Assembly (NCBI GenBank): GCA_963810525.1 | Contig: CAWENB010000004.1 | Location: forward strand, 17,833 to 81,832 | DNA length: 64,000 bases | Direction: 5' to 3' | Source: JAICLK01 sp963810525 | GTDB lineage: Bacteria > Patescibacteriota > Saccharimonadia > Saccharimonadales > UBA4665 | Part shown: in pieces, positions 61,087 to 64,000 of the stretch | Layout: the number at the start of each line of letters is the position of its first letter | Position numbering within the stretch: the stretch's first letter is position 1 | Made by a program: the position numbers and the translations under genes | The notes under the pieces: model-generated | What the model was told of the DNA's origin: nothing | The model's input: the letters and a program-made list of their open reading frames with translations, nothing else | The model's database searches: none

Positions 61087-62607
61087 TTAGATTTCGTGCA
61101 GTACGGTAATGTGGGCACCAAGCGAATTGAGCCGCTCGGCTAGGTCTTCATAGCCGCGGTTGATAGTATAGATGTTTCGCAGCGTCGAAATGCCGTCGGC
61201 GGCCAACATGCCGATAAGCAGTAAACTGGCAGGCCTGAGGGCCGGCGGACATACCACGTCGGCCTTGCTAAAGCTCGTTGGACCGGTGATGTATAGCCGG
61301 TGCGGGTCGGCCAGTTCAACCTGCATACCTACTTTGGTCATCTCAGTGTAGTAAATAGCGCGGTTTTCATACATCCAGTCATGGATGAGCGTGCGGCCGT
61401 GGGCCACCCCGCAGATCGGCACAAAATACGGCAGGTTATCGGCGTTAATGCCGGCCGGGAAAATGTTGGGATGCAACTTGTCGGCTAACGCCCGCAGTCG
61501 TCCGTTGTGCTTATGGACGGTTAGGTCGATCAGGTCCGTCTTGCCATTAAGGGCTTTGTAGCGCGAGGTTTCATCGAACGTCAAGCCCATCTTTTTGAGT
61601 TTCAAGAGCTCAAGCTCCATAAATTCTATCGGCAGGCGTTTGATGGTAATTTGCGAATTTGTAGCAATGGCCGCTGATGTGAAGAACATGCCCTCGATCG
61701 GGTCCTCGGCCGGCGAATAAGTGACGTTTTTCTTGATGTGGGCCACGCCGCGGATACGCAGTTTAGTATTTCCCGCGTTCTCTATTTTTACTCCCAGCTT
61801 TTGCAGGAAGAAGCAGACGTCCTGCACGGCATAGTTAGCGCTAGCGAATTCAATGATCGTTTCATTGATATCACGGGCGGCGGCGAACAGCGTGTTTTCG
61901 GTAGCCGTATCACCGGATTCATACATAACCACACGTCCGGCAGGTTTTTTATGAACCGTAACGTTGTAATGGCCTTTGGTGGCAACAATATTGACGCCGA
62001 ACTGCTCAAGCGCAAACAGATGCGGTTCGACCGTTCGCGTACCGAGCTTGCAACCGCCGGCATACGGAATCTTGAAGGACGGATAATCGTGCATCAATGG
62101 CCCGATAAGCATCAGCACCGAACGCGTCTTACGAGCCGCTTCGGCGTCAAGGTGATCAAGTGTTAGCATGTCCGGTCGGCGGATCTCGACATCATTGCCG
62201 ATCCACTTTACCGACACGCCGATACTTTCAAGCACTTCGATGATGCGGAATACTTCTTCGATGCGCGGAAAATTCTGGAATCTCGTCACGCCATAATTGA
62301 GTAAAGACGCGCACAATAGTCCGACGGCCGCGTTCTTGCTAGTCTTGAGCGTAATGTCGCCGCTTAGCTCGTAACCGCCCTCGATGCGTAAGTTTACTGC
62401 CTCGCCGCTTAAAGAAATGAGCTGCTTGTTCAGTACGTCACTGATACGCCCGAGCATCTCGAGGCTCAAGTTCTGCTTGCCGTGTTCGATTCGATTGACC
62501 GCCGACTGTGATGTGCCGAGTTGGCGGGCGAATTGTGATTGGGTCAAGTTCCTATCTTGTCGTATCTGTGCAATTAGATTGCCTATTTTTTCGTTGGTAG
62601 TCTCCAT
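61087..62607 (-). CDS. XRE HTH fused to MurA-like UDP-GlcNAc enolpyruvyl transferase
   Basis: 506 residues. Residues about 8-62 are an XRE helix-turn-helix (LIAQIRQDRNLTQSQFARQLGTSQSAVNRIEHGKQNLS). The rest is the EPSP/MurA fold: TLKTSKNAAVGLL (Lys/Asn near 87), AGGCKLGTRTVEPH (catalytic Cys and Arg near 185), SGDTATENTLFAAA, AEDPIEGMFFTSAA (region of MurA Asp305), WMYENRAIYY and ALRPASLLLIGML. Core residues are kept but several motifs differ from canonical MurA. It may commit UDP-GlcNAc to peptidoglycan and also bind DNA. TGG-TATCAT ends ten bases before the ATG. Confidence 0.88.
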   Translation of the reverse strand: METTNEKIGNLIAQIRQDRNLTQSQFARQLGTSQSAVNRIEHGKQNLSLEMLGRISDVLNKQLISLSGEAVNLRIEGGYELSGDITLKTSKNAAVGLLCASLLNYGVTRFQNFPRIEEVFRIIEVLESIGVSVKWIGNDVEIRRPDMLTLDHLDAEAARKTRSVLMLIGPLMHDYPSFKIPYAGGCKLGTRTVEPHLFALEQFGVNIVATKGHYNVTVHKKPAGRVVMYESGDTATENTLFAAARDINETIIEFASANYAVQDVCFFLQKLGVKIENAGNTKLRIRGVAHIKKNVTYSPAEDPIEGMFFTSAAIATNSQITIKRLPIEFMELELLKLKKMGLTFDETSRYKALNGKTDLIDLTVHKHNGRLRALADKLHPNIFPAGINADNLPYFVPICGVAHGRTLIHDWMYENRAIYYTEMTKVGMQVELADPHRLYITGPTSFSKADVVCPPALRPASLLLIGMLAADGISTLRNIYTINRGYEDLAERLNSLGAHITVLHEI

Positions 62608-62709
62608 AATGCCACAAATGATACCATATATGACGTCAAAATAGCAATTAGAAAATCGTTGTGGTTTTGCATGACCTGCCGATCCGACGTTTCCGCCCGC
62701 AGCCTGAGG

Positions 62710-62718
62710 TGATACAAT
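62710..62718 (+). promoter_or_regulatory. Extended -10 promoter of glyA
   Basis: TGA-TACAAT, 68 bases before the glyA ATG, which has GAGGAG six bases upstream. Confidence 0.5.
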
Positions 62719-62786
62719 GGCACTTATGATCTAGCTACGTCGCCTTACCACCGAAACTTTGACAATGAAGCATAGAGGAGTTTGGC

Positions 62787-64000
62787 ATGGACGACGTGAA
62801 CATGAAAGACAAAGAAACAGAACGGCTGATTAAAGCCGAGGAGAAACGACAACGCGAAGGGCTTGAGATGATCCCAAGCGAGAATTACGTCAGCCGCGAA
62901 GTACTGGCGGCCATGGGAAGTGTTTTCACGAATAAATACTCTGAAGGCTATGTAAAGCGCCGCTATTACGGCGGCCAGCAAAATACCGACAAGGTAGAGC
63001 AGTTGGCGATTGATCGTGTCAAAGCGCTGTTCGGGGCCGACCATGCCAACGTGCAACCGCTCGGTGGTGCCCAGGCCAACGAAGCGGCCGAGCATGCCTG
63101 GATGGAACCGGGCGACACTATCTTAGGCATGGATTTAACGCATGGCGGCCACCTTACCCACGGCCACCCGACCACCGTGCTGGCGAAGCTATTCAATTTT
63201 GTGCGTTATAAAATGGATCCCGAAACCGGCAAAATCGACTTTAATCGATTGCGGGAGCTCGCCAAAGAGCACAAACCAAAGATGATTTTGGTCGGCTATT
63301 CGTCTTGCCCGCGCGAAATGGACTATGACAATTTCGCGGCCATCGCCGAAGAAGTCGGCGCGGTGGCTTGGGCGGATGTTGCGCACATTGCCGGCCTCAT
63401 CGCCGCCAAAAAGCTGGAAAATCCATTTGATCATGGTTTCCATATGATCAGTTCAACTACGCATAAAACCCTCCGCGGTCCGCGTGGCGGCATGATACTT
63501 ACGAAGGGCAAAGTCAGCAATCCCCTGAAAGCCCCCGAAAAGACAATCGAGAATTTACCGACGCTGGTCGACCGTACCGTCTTCCCCGGCGTACAAGGCG
63601 GACCGCACATGCACATCATCGCCGCCAAAGCTGTGACGTTTTATGAAGCAGCGCAGCCTGAGTTCACAGTGTATGCGCAGCAAGTTCTGGATAATGCCCA
63701 AGCACTGGCCAAAGCTTTGCAGACACGCGGCTTCAAACTGGTTACAGGCGGCACCGACAATCACCTGGTGCTTGTCGACATGGTGAAGAGCTTCGGTATC
63801 GATGGTAAAGAGGCCGAAGACGTCCTGGATCGAATCGGTCTGACGCTCAATAAAAATGTCATCCCTGATGATCCGCTGCCGCCCTACCGCCCGAGTGGTA
63901 TTCGCCTGGGTACGCCAGCTGCCACCACGCGCGGGCTGAAGGAAGCCGACTTAGAGCTAGTCGCCGACTGGATGAAGCAGGCCATCGATGCCCGCACCGA
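62787..64000 (+). CDS. glyA: Serine hydroxymethyltransferase, 3' end outside window
   Basis: 404 full codons from ATG 62787; no stop before the right edge. EMIPSENYVSREVLAAMGS, NKYSEGYVKRRYYGGQQNTDKVE, ANVQPLGGAQANEAAEHAWM, LTHGGHLTHGH, WADVAHIAGLIAA and the PLP lysine in STTHKTLRGPRGGM (near 226) leave no doubt. PVQPxSG is PLGG here. It makes glycine and methylene-tetrahydrofolate from serine, feeding the FolD encoded in this window. Confidence 0.96.
   Translation, partial: MDDVNMKDKETERLIKAEEKRQREGLEMIPSENYVSREVLAAMGSVFTNKYSEGYVKRRYYGGQQNTDKVEQLAIDRVKALFGADHANVQPLGGAQANEAAEHAWMEPGDTILGMDLTHGGHLTHGHPTTVLAKLFNFVRYKMDPETGKIDFNRLRELAKEHKPKMILVGYSSCPREMDYDNFAAIAEEVGAVAWADVAHIAGLIAAKKLENPFDHGFHMISSTTHKTLRGPRGGMILTKGKVSNPLKAPEKTIENLPTLVDRTVFPGVQGGPHMHIIAAKAVTFYEAAQPEFTVYAQQVLDNAQALAKALQTRGFKLVTGGTDNHLVLVDMVKSFGIDGKEAEDVLDRIGLTLNKNVIPDDPLPPYRPSGIRLGTPAATTRGLKEADLELVADWMKQAIDART

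Noticed and set aside
1..64000. CRISPR array or cas genes
   Set aside because: No regularly spaced repeats or Cas-like proteins were seen.

Overview
The window looks like the chromosome of a candidate-phyla-radiation bacterium, most likely a Saccharibacterium (TM7) or close relative. This rests on several features together: an XRE helix-turn-helix fused to a MurA-like enolpyruvyl transferase, a MurL/MurD2 pair for the L-Glu route of peptidoglycan synthesis, sortase with LPNTG/LVNTG-anchored surface proteins, an HTH-EgtD-like methyltransferase, and many small single-domain enzymes. The taxon is an inference; no rRNA or ribosomal gene is present. The code is standard: TAA, TAG and TGA all end recognisable genes.

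Layout. 1-5 kb: start of a UvrD/PcrA helicase, HTH-methyltransferase, and a pgk-tpiA-membrane protein operon. 5.2-8.6 kb: a flavin electron-transfer set (FMN-binding lipoprotein-like protein, ApbE, RnfD/NqrB-like membrane domain joined to an FAD/NAD reductase). 8.7-12.3 kb: class IV aminotransferase, cupin, a secreted GH5 broken by one amber codon, a secreted ricin-type lectin. 12.6-15.7 kb: a stress-type operon (Hsp20, phosphoribosyltransferase, small ORF, baeRF-like protein, PRPP synthetase-like). 16-27 kb: an accessory, partly AT-rich region with a TrmB-like regulator, a decayed transposase, a secreted beta-helix protein, an MFS exporter, an IS200-type element, several unrecognised genes and a repeated tiny ORF family. 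27.3-33 kb: tRNA-Glu, two large surface proteins with PKD-like repeats and C-terminal LVNTG-TM-RR anchors under strong promoters, and a membrane histidine kinase. 33-37.6 kb: a nitroreductase / E1-like ThiF / PaaK-like adenylating ligase / methyltransferase set that may be a biosynthetic system. 37.7-42.7 kb: aminotransferase, response regulator, murL, murD2, folD. 43.5-55.4 kb: long minus-strand runs of small enzymes with overlapping starts and stops (hydrolases, Nudix, PhzF-like, peptidase E, YbaK, flavin/FMN proteins, ALDH, SDRs, VOC, SRPBCC). 55.4-64 kb: tRNA-Arg, HisN-like phosphatase, tRNA-Gly, secreted polysaccharide deacetylase, LPNTG mini-protein, sortase, GT2 synthase, HTH-MurA, glyA.

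Many genes carry a normal Shine-Dalgarno. A second class has none: instead an extended -10 box (TGnTAnnnT) ends 6-8 nt before the start codon, which predicts leaderless mRNAs. At least six genes are interrupted by small indels, several in short homopolymers, so part of the apparent decay may be assembly error.
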